Source of the DNA: Mucilaginibacter sp.
GTDB taxonomy: Bacteria > Bacteroidota > Bacteroidia > Sphingobacteriales > Sphingobacteriaceae
Assembly (NCBI GenBank): GCA_030445275.1
Contig: JAUCSE010000093.1
Coordinates: forward strand, 57,289-121,288
DNA length: 64,000 nt
Reading direction: 5' to 3'
Position numbers and translations under genes: made by a program. The notes beneath the pieces were generated by a model that made no database searches, had not been told where the DNA came from, and was given only the letters and a program-made list of their open reading frames with translations. Of this stretch, positions 36,179 to 43,696 are shown one piece after another. Positions within the stretch are counted from its first letter, which is position 1; the number at the start of each line of letters is the position of its first letter.

Positions 36179-37678
36179 CTATTTTTTAAAACTGAATTTA
36201 GAAGTGAGTAATTCTTCGGTAGCATGAAAAAACAGATTGATAAATTTCTGCTCTGCCGACCTATAGGTTTTTCCTCTAGCCGTTTTAGACAAAGCGCTAT
36301 CAAAGGCATGCATATCCACTTTGCCCGAAAAGAGGGAAGAATCAGCCTTACGGCCTATGATGAGTGCGTCAAGGGATGAATCCAGACTGAACGGCGAAAA
36401 TGAACGACTGTTCGCCTGTAATTCCCGCAGCCATTCGTCATAAGTTTTTAAAAAGTCAGCTACTCTGGATCGGTAGAAAGTCTCCTGCGGAAACTTCGAG
36501 GTGATCGCGGGAGCATCAATGCTCCATGATTGTTTTCCAAGTGATCCGTTCAGTTGTTCCCTAAGGTACTTGCCAAAAAGTGTAAACTGGGACAATCTTT
36601 TGGCGATAAGCTGTTCGGTATCATCATGCAGGTCATGGAAAGCGAGTGACTGTTTATCCGCCCTGACGGCGAATTCCCTGCAGATCGGGTTAACCACCTG
36701 TCCGTTATTTGTCACCAGATCATCGTCCGGTATCCCCATAAAGTTGATCACGGCCAATGCTCCTACCATTTCGATGAAATGAGCATCATTCTGCTGCCCC
36801 TCATCACCCGGATCATTCTTATAAAGCTTGCCTGTAAAGTCATCCATCAGGTAATACAAAGCGTTCACCGCGTTATTCACGTTGTCCTTGTAATAAGCCA
36901 GCGCCGCCTTGGTCTTGGCAATAAAATCCGACTTCTGAATCGGACTTGAATCGCTGCTCTCCAAATTGAAATAGGGCATCACCGTTAATGCGCCGACCCG
37001 CGCATCAGCTACATTTCCACGTCCGTTGATTTTGTCGTTGTTAATAGCGTTTCGAACGTTTTTTAATATCGTTGGAAAACCGGCAGCGCCTGTTCCTCCA
37101 AAAATGGAACTGATGATAAAAATCCGATCCTCTTTACCGTACTGACCGGCAAATTCACGAAATTCTTCGGAATCCTTAAATTGGTTAAGTACCACACTAC
37201 CGACATTGGGATTTCCTACAAAACCGATATCCATCTCTACGTCAAGCAAACTGGTAGTTTCCCCACGTTTGTTAATGGATTCTCCCGAAAATAATATATC
37301 CGCCAATGCTGCAGTGCTGTTACTCATCTGGCCGAATTCTATATAATCCCGGAAGCGTGTTTGAGCAACCTGCTGTAAGCCCAACGTAAAGCTGCTGGAC
37401 AAACGATGTTCAGAGTTACTGAGTTTTTCCAGCGTGGTTAACCGCGTACCAAAAAAACCATTATCAGTACCTGTAATAGCTGTGATAGCCTGATATTTTT
37501 CCATCAGGGCAACAGTCCTTTTCAGGTCATCGTTGGATTTATGCGGATCAATGATGATCGGAACGATCTCAAAATCCATGTCCGTATCGGGCTTAACGCC
37601 GGCTGCGAGCAGCATGGTCAGGGATTTCAGTACCCTTGAGCCGGTTCCCCCAACCGCAAATAAGAATAAACGAGCCAT
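36179..37678 (-). CDS. Tubulin/FtsZ-like GTPase
   Basis: A 499-residue protein with the two tubulin-superfamily glycine loops. The N-terminal nucleotide-binding loop is AVGGTGSRVLKSL (residues 8-20), and the signature loop is IFGGTGAAGFP near residues 188-198, corresponding to GGGTGTG of FtsZ/tubulin. Between them is a Rossmann-like region with MDFEIVPIIIDPHKSN. This looks like the distinct bacterial tubulin-like group (Tubulin_2-type), not FtsZ: residues 200-499 do not resemble the FtsZ C-terminus and there is no FtsA partner. It may bind GTP and polymerise (inference). First of a tight pair with the Hsp70-like ATPase gene. Confidence 0.85.
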   Translation of the reverse strand: MARLFLFAVGGTGSRVLKSLTMLLAAGVKPDTDMDFEIVPIIIDPHKSNDDLKRTVALMEKYQAITAITGTDNGFFGTRLTTLEKLSNSEHRLSSSFTLGLQQVAQTRFRDYIEFGQMSNSTAALADILFSGESINKRGETTSLLDVEMDIGFVGNPNVGSVVLNQFKDSEEFREFAGQYGKEDRIFIISSIFGGTGAAGFPTILKNVRNAINNDKINGRGNVADARVGALTVMPYFNLESSDSSPIQKSDFIAKTKAALAYYKDNVNNAVNALYYLMDDFTGKLYKNDPGDEGQQNDAHFIEMVGALAVINFMGIPDDDLVTNNGQVVNPICREFAVRADKQSLAFHDLHDDTEQLIAKRLSQFTLFGKYLREQLNGSLGKQSWSIDAPAITSKFPQETFYRSRVADFLKTYDEWLRELQANSRSFSPFSLDSSLDALIIGRKADSSLFSGKVDMHAFDSALSKTARGKTYRSAEQKFINLFFHATEELLTSKFSFKK

Positions 37679-37688
37679 ATGTATAAGT

Positions 37689-38150
37689 TTAAGGTTTCCA
37701 GAAAGTAGTGTACTTACAATTGGTGCTCGCTCTCCTGATCCATGGAAAGGATGTTAACAGCACATACCATAAAAAGGCCCATAAGGCACTTGCCAGTCCG
37801 AAGCCCGCCAGATCACCACCGGTGATATGCAGTTGCTTGCAAACATCCCCGGAATGGACCGAGTTAAGGGCGATCGTAAATGCGAGAACAAAATTTAACG
37901 CGCAAAGCACAGCAATCGTCATCCACCAGCTTCCCTTACCGTTATACCGCGGGCTGTCGATCAAATGATACTGAATCAAATAGGCAAATGCGGTCAATGC
38001 GAGCATCATACAGCCGACATAAGTATACCAGGGTGTGCCGACATAACCGCTGCAGGTCACATCAAAGCCCCGGAGGTGATCACCGAGATCGGTGCCGTAA
38101 AACGGGAGTAGCCCGCCAAACTCATACATACTAGAAAAAAAATCGTTCAT
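37689..38150 (-). CDS. Four-helix membrane protein
   Basis: A 153-residue protein with four hydrophobic segments of good length (GCMMLALTAFAYLIQYHLI, WWMTIAVLCALNFVLAFTIA, AGFGLASALWAFLWYVLL and an N-terminal weaker one near WYTYVG). It has few charges and no known motif. It lies between the vWA-like lipoprotein and the tubulin-like genes, 4 and 10 bases from them, so it is part of the operon. It may be a membrane anchor for the cytoskeletal parts. Confidence 0.7.
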   Translation of the reverse strand: MNDFFSSMYEFGGLLPFYGTDLGDHLRGFDVTCSGYVGTPWYTYVGCMMLALTAFAYLIQYHLIDSPRYNGKGSWWMTIAVLCALNFVLAFTIALNSVHSGDVCKQLHITGGDLAGFGLASALWAFLWYVLLTSFPWIRRASTNCKYTTFWKP

Positions 38151-38154
38151 GGTT

Positions 38155-39633
38155 TTATTTTATAATGATATCAAAGCTGCTGATGGCGTTATTCCCATAT
38201 ACCTGATCAAATGCATCATACATCCCATCAACTACATATTGCAATCCAAATGTCTTCTGTTGCTCCTGCAAGTCGGAATTGATCCGCTGGTCATTTTCAG
38301 AGGTAGTATATTTTACCCAAACCGGTACTCCGGCTTTGACCGAAATGGTTAACTTTTCTGGCCTGAGCGCCGTCGTCATCAGATGAAGCTGATGCGTAAA
38401 GCCCTTAAGACTCGGGTCAGCTGTGTTGCTGCTGATCTGCTCGGCTCTTAAGCTGTAATTATCATTGTGCCGATAATTAGTTGTATCCAAAAAGAATGCG
38501 GCATCCTGCAGACTCTCAGAAAAATCTACTGCCACGTGAAAACCGAATTTATTCCTGGTGCGGGGTTGTGTAGAGGCCCTCGCATCTGTGATCGGTCCCA
38601 GTGCACTGTTTGGCAAACGGAACGCGCCGATCTTATCTGCATAAAGAATTTTGTAGTTAGGAGCAAAGGGAATTCGCGTACCCTGAATAAGCAGTTTATG
38701 GAGATAACCGGCCCGGATTCTTTCGATCGTACCGCTTTTAATAATGGTCCTTAACTGTGTCCTACTCCCCATAATCCAGATATAATACGGCCGTCTACAA
38801 TGCATCATCGTCGGTTTATCCATCTGATCATAGTAATAACCAGCAAAATCCGATATCAATTGAATTGCCAATACGGAAAGGTCAAAGTGTTTTAATTTAT
38901 TGGCAAAGTCTACCTTGATGCCAATACTTTGCCCGGCTAGATAATCATGTGCATTTACCCGCCTCCCCGGAGAAAAAACAAAATCCGACACCAGGATTGA
39001 CGCGTTGTTCTCGTTAGTTCTGCCCAACACCGTGCTCATGACCTCTTTTAGATCAGATGATCCTCTGTTTCCTCCACGTCTGCGGAAGCTATCGGGTGTC
39101 AACGTTTGGATAAAATCATGAATAGCGGCTGCTCCCGCCATTTGCCGGGTAAAAGTAACTGTCTTATTGATATAATTCAGGTTAAGGCTATCACAGTAGT
39201 TGTTGATACTGATATCTCCTAATAAGGAGTATATCGCATCTTTGAATGTCGTACTCCCATTCACATATCCATCAATACTGGCGGAGTTCTCTAAATAAAC
39301 ATTGACATTAAACCGGCTGCTCCTACCAAATCGCTCGGAAGCCCTGGATGACCATATCCCGTCAGGAGCTATTTTAATATTTTTGTTCGCGTAAAGCTTG
39401 CTCAGGTAGTTTGCAACTTTAGATGTATCCAGGCGACCGTTATCGTAGAAGAGCCGATTAAAGCTGCTGCCTTTCGCTTTCCTGATATCATTAAGCAATT
39501 GGTCAAATTCGGCCGGTTTTATTTCACCATCCTCCGCCAGCTTAAGGGCATGATCTTGAAAAGCATCAAAATCTGATCGGCATGCGCTTAAACACAGTAT
39601 AGAAAGCAGAAAAAACAAGTATAAATTCCTCAT
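38155..39633 (-). CDS. vWA-like lipoprotein
   Basis: A 492-residue lipoprotein (LSILCLSAC, Cys18). The region from about residue 105 reads as a von Willebrand factor A fold. VNVYLENSASIDGYV near 111-120 sits where the metal-binding DxSxS (MIDAS) motif should be, but the first Asp is replaced by Glu-Asn. ILVSDFVFSPG near 216-226 is the fourth strand with its Asp. A C-terminal half of beta-rich character follows. vWA domains bind partner proteins through a metal; the altered site may weaken that. It is the first gene of the tubulin/Hsp70/stator run. The lipid anchor puts it in the envelope. Confidence 0.65.
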   Translation of the reverse strand: MRNLYLFFLLSILCLSACRSDFDAFQDHALKLAEDGEIKPAEFDQLLNDIRKAKGSSFNRLFYDNGRLDTSKVANYLSKLYANKNIKIAPDGIWSSRASERFGRSSRFNVNVYLENSASIDGYVNGSTTFKDAIYSLLGDISINNYCDSLNLNYINKTVTFTRQMAGAAAIHDFIQTLTPDSFRRRGGNRGSSDLKEVMSTVLGRTNENNASILVSDFVFSPGRRVNAHDYLAGQSIGIKVDFANKLKHFDLSVLAIQLISDFAGYYYDQMDKPTMMHCRRPYYIWIMGSRTQLRTIIKSGTIERIRAGYLHKLLIQGTRIPFAPNYKILYADKIGAFRLPNSALGPITDARASTQPRTRNKFGFHVAVDFSESLQDAAFFLDTTNYRHNDNYSLRAEQISSNTADPSLKGFTHQLHLMTTALRPEKLTISVKAGVPVWVKYTTSENDQRINSDLQEQQKTFGLQYVVDGMYDAFDQVYGNNAISSFDIIIK

Positions 39634-39862
39634 ATATTATGCATTGAATAACTATTTATATATAGAGACTTAATCTAAAGCCGAAACCTATCTTCTCCAT
39701 GACGCCCCCTCTTACCCATCTCTACTGTTATTTTGACGATCGTGTCAAAGAATGGCTCTATGGTAGTGGACGGGGTCATCTTGCAAAGCGCAAATAGTAT
39801 CCGGTCATCGTGCATTTACCAGTTCACACGGACAGTTTGCCTATCATTGGCATCCTATCTTG

Positions 39863-40072
39863 TTATCTAGTATGACAATCCGGCGAACAGTATTTACAGC
39901 CATCGGCCTTGTAATAGCGCTTTTTAGCCTCTTCAACAGCACCTTTACAGGAAGAAAATTCACCTAGATAAGTTCTATTTTCCAGTTTGGGCAGATATGC
40001 ACAGGATTCCTCATGAACTTCATGATCCCCATTGCTTTGTGCATTTTGATTAACGTAGTATTTATTTTTCAT
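39863..40072 (-). CDS. Small cysteine-rich protein of a widespread unknown family
   Basis: A 69-residue protein with a His/Cys pattern typical of a recurring bacterial small-protein family: HEVHEESCAYLP, NRTYLGEFSSCKGAVEEAKK, DGCKYCSPDCHTR. The cysteines could bind zinc. I chose the start at 40072 because the -7 box of promoter site D ends at 40100 and transcription should begin near 40093, which rules out the longer frame from 40102. ATG at 40078 is an alternative. Function unknown. Confidence 0.75.
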   Translation of the reverse strand: MKNKYYVNQNAQSNGDHEVHEESCAYLPKLENRTYLGEFSSCKGAVEEAKKRYYKADGCKYCSPDCHTR

Positions 40073-40099
40073 CGTCATAAGATTTGGTTTGTGATATCT

Positions 40100-40145
40100 C
40101 AAAATTACACCGGTACAGTCCCCCGTCTTTACGGGAAACCGTAAA
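40100..40145 (-). promoter_or_regulatory. Dyad-controlled promoter, site D
   Basis: The minus strand carries TTTACGGTTTCCCGTAAA (40145-40128), a perfect 7-bp dyad around TTTC/GAAA. It is followed after 20 bp by TAATTTTG (40107-40100), a -7 box. This is the best of the four sites. There is no -33 TTG. It drives the small cysteine-rich gene and possibly, by read-through across a 230-bp gap, the vWA/tubulin/Hsp70/stator operon. Confidence 0.75.
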
Positions 40146-40159
40146 CGATGAACTATTTT

Positions 40160-40389
40160 CGAAAGACAAACTAGTCGTTGTTTGCGTTTTGTCTTAGGTG
40201 CACCTTTGTCTGAACAAAATGGGACCGGAAACGGGGCTGACGAGCAAGGAAATTCATTGCATGTGGCTGTTAGCGGAGTGAAAGAGGTGCTTTATGTCGT
40301 TGGTAACCGGGAATTATGGAAGTTGGCAGGAGCGTTTGGGACTTTGGCTCAGGCAATGCCTATTTAACAGGTATTGGCTCTTTTTTTAT
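40160..40389 (+). ncRNA. Possible small RNA ending at a terminator
   Basis: A 230-base interval without a convincing gene. It opens with a hairpin, AAGACAAA (about 40163-40170) pairing with TTTGTCTT (about 40188-40195). It closes with a terminator-like stem, CAATGCC/GGTATTG with one G-T pair (about 40354-40377), followed by a run of seven T residues. A 61-codon frame inside shows no protein character. No known RNA family was recognised. Confidence 0.3.
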
Positions 40390-40430
40390 TTAACCTAAAA
40401 TTCTACTTTTACCCCCTTTAAAATATAACA

Positions 40431-40607
40431 ATGGAAAATTTTCAGAAATTAAAGGAATTGATTGTAGCAGCAGAGGCTGATGTTGCAAATTTTTATGACA
40501 AGGGTAATAAAGCCGCTGGAACGCGTGTGCGTAATGCGATGCAGACGTTAAAAGTATTGGCTACAGATATTCGTAAAGAAGTAACGGAGAAAAAGAACGC
40601 ACAATAA
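40431..40607 (+). CDS. Histone H1-like protein
   Basis: A 58-residue basic protein, FQKLKELIVAAEADVANFYD then KGNKAAGTRVRNAMQTLKVL and IRKEV. This is the short Hc1/H1-like DNA-binding protein common in Bacteroidota, with helices rich in Lys and Arg around an AAGTRVR core. It is probably a minor nucleoid protein. It is short and easily missed. A strong hairpin follows its stop. Confidence 0.85.
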   Translation: MENFQKLKELIVAAEADVANFYDKGNKAAGTRVRNAMQTLKVLATDIRKEVTEKKNAQ

Positions 40608-40626
40608 TTAAGAATTGTTTTGGGAT

Positions 40627-40649
40627 GGGCCCGGCGGGTAGCCGGGCCC
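40627..40649 (+). terminator. GC-rich hairpin after the H1-like gene
   Basis: GGGCCCGGC (40627-40635) pairs perfectly with GCCGGGCCC (40641-40649) across five bases. It lies 20 bp after the H1-like stop, with only a short T-rich stretch after it. A likely terminator for that gene, also facing the end of the response-regulator gene. Confidence 0.7.
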
Positions 40650-40715
40650 TTGGTATTTATCCTAAGTGTCGTATTTGTTTGGCGTTTCTATAATGCCTCG
40701 GACCAAATCGATAGA

Positions 40716-41381
40716 TCAGATAATACCCATGTCCTTGCAGAAAGCGACGAGTTGCTCGTTCTTGGAAAACTCCAGCGTTTCCTTCATCAGGTTAAGCCGT
40801 TTTTCAACGCTACTCAAACCCGACGGCCGGATCTTGTTTTGCTGTAAATAGGTCGGGATGTCCTTTTGCAGCATGCCCTGAGCGAGCAGGTAAATGATCG
40901 TAATATCAAAATCGCTGAAATCGTAAGTATTTTTTTCTTTGATCGCCTGCCGGAGATGGGCAGGAAAATGTTGCTTATTATGATAAATAGATGCGATGGC
41001 GGATTTCAGCTCCTGCGCATCATAACGCGCTTTCCGCACAAAGCCATTGATATGTAATTCGTCAAAGAGCGGTTCGATCACCGCGGCTTTGTGCTCCGCG
41101 GAGAACACGAGTATCTTTAATTCAGGCTGTAAAGACCGTGCAGCCGTAATTAGCGCCGCCCCGCCGGTAACCTGTTGCAGGTTACTATCTTCCTCGAAAG
41201 AAAGGTCTGTGATCAACAGGTCATAAGGCTCCTTATTCCGAAGTCCTATTTGCAACTTCATCAAGGCGTCGTCACAATAATAGGCATATTGAGTATAGGC
41301 GATCCCCAGGTCCTCCAGGGTCTTGCGCACCGAAATACTGGCGCTTTCGTGATCTTCGGCAATTAATACGCTTTTAAACAT
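40716..41381 (-). CDS. Response regulator, NarL/FixJ-like
   Basis: A 221-residue protein. The receiver domain has VLIAEDHESA at the start, the phospho-acceptor Asp in LLITDLSFE near residue 57, FSAE, and the conserved Lys in FVRKA near residue 115. The C-terminal part (ITIIYLLAQGMLQKDIPTYL, then SSVEKRL) resembles a LuxR-type helix-turn-helix, although divergent. Ten bases separate it from the histidine kinase gene, so they form a two-component pair. It is a candidate binder of the 18-bp dyad found at sites A-D. Confidence 0.85.
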   Translation of the reverse strand: MFKSVLIAEDHESASISVRKTLEDLGIAYTQYAYYCDDALMKLQIGLRNKEPYDLLITDLSFEEDSNLQQVTGGAALITAARSLQPELKILVFSAEHKAAVIEPLFDELHINGFVRKARYDAQELKSAIASIYHNKQHFPAHLRQAIKEKNTYDFSDFDITIIYLLAQGMLQKDIPTYLQQNKIRPSGLSSVEKRLNLMKETLEFSKNEQLVAFCKDMGII

Positions 41382-41391
41382 GATCTGGCTG

Positions 41392-43059
41392 TTAAGAAAC
41401 CGGGAACGAGATCAGTATCCTGAGTCCCTTTTTCCGGTTTGTTTCAAAAGTAATCGCCCCCTGAATATGATTTATACGGTTTCCCGTACTGGTAAGCCCA
41501 TTTTTATACTTAACTTCTTTGGGGAGGCCTATACCGTCATCGGTATAGTAAATATGGATCTGGTTACCTTTCCGCTCAAACCTGATCGCGACATTACTGG
41601 CCCCGCTATGTTTCCTCATATTGACCATCAGTTCCTGGAGCACATGCTCAATCTCATATTGCACCGGCATACTGACCCTATTCCACAATTCATTCCTGTT
41701 CCCGGCAAGCACCACCTTCGTGCGCTCCGTGGCAAAAGCCTTGAGCAAGCTCCCCAGTTTTTCGCCGAAATCAAGGGCTGGAAGTTCCGGTTGCTCATAG
41801 GAGATATCACGGGATTTTTCATACATATCCTCTATCCTGTCCAATAAACGCGTTTTATCGATACCCTCCTGGTTATCAATCTCCGTCATCATGCGGTACA
41901 AGCCGTTAGCCACGACATCATGAACCTTTTTCGAGGTTTTGAGCTGACTTTCCCGAATCTTGTTTTGGGCCTCCAAATCCAGACGCTGTTTTCTTTTCCT
42001 GTACCAGATAACCGAAATGACTGTTCCCGTCACCAGCAGGAAAAGTGTGCCGAAAAGGAAGACACGCTGCCGGGCGATCTGGTATCTTTTTTCGGTATTA
42101 TCTCGTTGAAGCTTCAGATTATCTGCTTTGCCTTTTTCCACATCATAGCGAATAAAGGCGAATTGATTCTTTGCGGCATTACGCGACGTCTGTACACTGT
42201 CATTGAGCTGCTGATAGCGATCAAAATATGATTTTGTAAACTGAGGCGGACCAAGCCGGATTAGTTTCTGCAGGGCTTCGAGCTGATCGTCAGGGCTGCT
42301 GAGGCGCCGGGCGACAGTATACATCTGGCTGGCATACGAAAAGGCAGAGTCCGGACGCTTTCGGGTGTAATAATCCGCCAGGTGGGCATAGCTGGCATTC
42401 TGTCCCCAGAAATCATTTTCCTTTTGACGGATACGAAGTGCTTTTAATAGCTCCGGGGCTGCGTTATAATCAGGATGATAAAGCCATTGGGTTCTTGCCA
42501 TATTGGATAATGTTCTGGCATACTCCTTTTCATTCTTCGTCTGTGAGATGATCACCCGGTAGAGTTTTAAGGCACTGACATAACTTCCCTTTTTTTCCAA
42601 AGCCAATGCCTTATTATTTAAGAAGATGAGTTTAAATGCTTCATTCCTGGAAAATTTAATCGCCAATTCATAGAAGGGAATAGCCGCCTCATAATTTTTC
42701 AGGTTGATACTGGTCAGGCCAAGTTCATTATAATCCGAGGAAAGACATGCCTGATCCTTTTCTTTTTTCTCATCCAGGAACCTCAGCGACATCGACAGAC
42801 TTTCCTGGCTCCCGAAATAGTCCCCGGCATCGGACTGGATAACAGCCATATTGTTATAGGCCATCGCGATTTGAAGACTGTCCCTGGAGCTGGCTACAAC
42901 CTTGTTGAAGTAATAATAGGCAGAGTCATTCTGCCGGTATAAAAAGGATTCCGCTTTTCGATAATCAGCTACTTTAACCAGGTGGCCGGGAGATGTTTTC
43001 GTTTGGCAGGAAAATAAGCCCAGCATCAAGACCGGTAAAAGAAATAATAGCTTTTTCAA
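41392..43059 (-). CDS. TPR-containing sensor histidine kinase
   Basis: A 555-residue lipoprotein-type kinase (LGLFSC lipobox). Residues about 30-300 are tetratricopeptide-like helical repeats in the periplasm (SLQIAMAYNNMAVIQSDAGD, ELGLTSINLKNYEAAIPFYE). One membrane helix lies near residues 331-352 (VFLFGTLFLLVTGTVISVIW). Then a HisKA_3-type phospho-acceptor region, KKVHDVVANGLY near 378, and an HATPase domain with N-box QELMVNMRKHSGASN, G1 box TDDGIGLP and TSTGNRI. It likely senses a periplasmic protein or envelope state and phosphorylates the adjacent regulator. Confidence 0.88.
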   Translation of the reverse strand: MKKLLFLLPVLMLGLFSCQTKTSPGHLVKVADYRKAESFLYRQNDSAYYYFNKVVASSRDSLQIAMAYNNMAVIQSDAGDYFGSQESLSMSLRFLDEKKEKDQACLSSDYNELGLTSINLKNYEAAIPFYELAIKFSRNEAFKLIFLNNKALALEKKGSYVSALKLYRVIISQTKNEKEYARTLSNMARTQWLYHPDYNAAPELLKALRIRQKENDFWGQNASYAHLADYYTRKRPDSAFSYASQMYTVARRLSSPDDQLEALQKLIRLGPPQFTKSYFDRYQQLNDSVQTSRNAAKNQFAFIRYDVEKGKADNLKLQRDNTEKRYQIARQRVFLFGTLFLLVTGTVISVIWYRKRKQRLDLEAQNKIRESQLKTSKKVHDVVANGLYRMMTEIDNQEGIDKTRLLDRIEDMYEKSRDISYEQPELPALDFGEKLGSLLKAFATERTKVVLAGNRNELWNRVSMPVQYEIEHVLQELMVNMRKHSGASNVAIRFERKGNQIHIYYTDDGIGLPKEVKYKNGLTSTGNRINHIQGAITFETNRKKGLRILISFPVS

Positions 43060-43128
43060 TAGTTAAATTTTTATTTAAAAATAAAGAATTAAAGCTATTA
43101 AATGCTGATGGAGTGGATGGTCTTTTCC

Positions 43129-43161
43129 AAAAAAAGTAAGGCAAGATCACTCTTGCCTTAC
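43129..43161 (-). terminator. Intrinsic terminator after a small lipopeptide gene
   Basis: An 11-bp perfect stem, GTAAGGCAAGA (43136-43146) and TCTTGCCTTAC (43151-43161), with a 4-base loop and a T-run on the minus strand. It follows the small lipopeptide gene and separates it from the kinase gene. Confidence 0.85.
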
Positions 43162-43177
43162 GGTGGTCCAGCTAACC

Positions 43178-43330
43178 TTATGGGGTAGGTGGCGTAATAC
43201 CCGGAGGAACATGTCCGCCCTCTCCACCGGTATCATCCAGGACAGTTATCGTAGTACCATGATTGTTTGCGTTATCTGCATGTTTCGGGCATGAGAATGC
43301 CAGAAAGAATGCCAAAAATAAATTGAACAT
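43178..43330 (-). CDS. Small lipopeptide-like protein
   Basis: A 50-residue frame: FNLFLAFFLAFSC is a short signal ending in a lipobox-like Cys, then PKHADNANNHGTTITVLDD and a Gly/Pro-rich end (GGEGGHVPPGITPPTP). It is followed 17 bp later by a strong terminator, which supports a real transcription unit. Function unknown; it is adjacent to the kinase gene. Confidence 0.55.
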   Translation of the reverse strand: MFNLFLAFFLAFSCPKHADNANNHGTTITVLDDTGGEGGHVPPGITPPTP

Positions 43331-43369
43331 TTTCCAAAAATTTAAAAGGTGAGTAAATACTGCAGGTGC

Positions 43370-43600
43370 TCACGGAATCCGTCCGTGAGCCGTGCTGCAA
43401 ACCAGGTAAGAAGCGCTTCTTACATTTTTGGGAAGTGTGAGCGTTGATTGCGGAAGCTGGTAACCGCTTCCCAAGCCAGATATCAGCTGCCGCTTTCTCC
43501 GCTCATTTGAAATCCGTTTTGTATATAGTTCCTGATAGCGAACCAGGATCTGAACTGATTTCGACAACAAACATACAAGGGCTAAATAGCTAATTAGCAA
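43370..43600 (-). CDS. Hypothetical small protein (doubtful)
   Basis: A 76-codon frame beginning with a short hydrophobic stretch (LISYLALVCLLS), then YQELYTKRISNERRKRQ. It resembles the leader of an exported or membrane-anchored protein but has no family. It could be real given the lack of other genes here. Confidence 0.3.
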   Translation of the reverse strand: MLISYLALVCLLSKSVQILVRYQELYTKRISNERRKRQLISGLGSGYQLPQSTLTLPKNVRSASYLVCSTAHGRIP

Positions 43601-43602
43601 TG

Positions 43603-43671
43603 AATTCCGAAGATTCCGCCAATTCCGGCAGCCTTTCCGAACAGGCCTTGTGAATTCCGAAAATTCCGCTT
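43603..43671. repeat. Pair of 19-bp direct repeats upstream of family X gene 2
   Basis: TGAATTCCGAAGATTCCGC (43603-43621) and TGAATTCCGAAAATTCCGC (43653-43671) differ at one base and start 50 bp apart. Extra ATTCCG words lie between. The pair ends about 25 bp before the family X start codon, so it may be an operator. Confidence 0.6.
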
Positions 43672-43696
43672 AATTTCACTTACAATCTTTTGCAAG

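Noticed and set aside
36179-37678. Calling the tubulin-like protein FtsZ
   Set aside because: Loop sequences and length differ, there is no FtsA or division-cluster context, and it belongs to a different bacterial tubulin-like group.
40182-40367. 61-codon plus-strand frame beginning RFVLGAPLSEQNGTG
   Set aside because: No signal, no family resemblance, and it ends inside a terminator-like hairpin; a non-coding reading is preferred.
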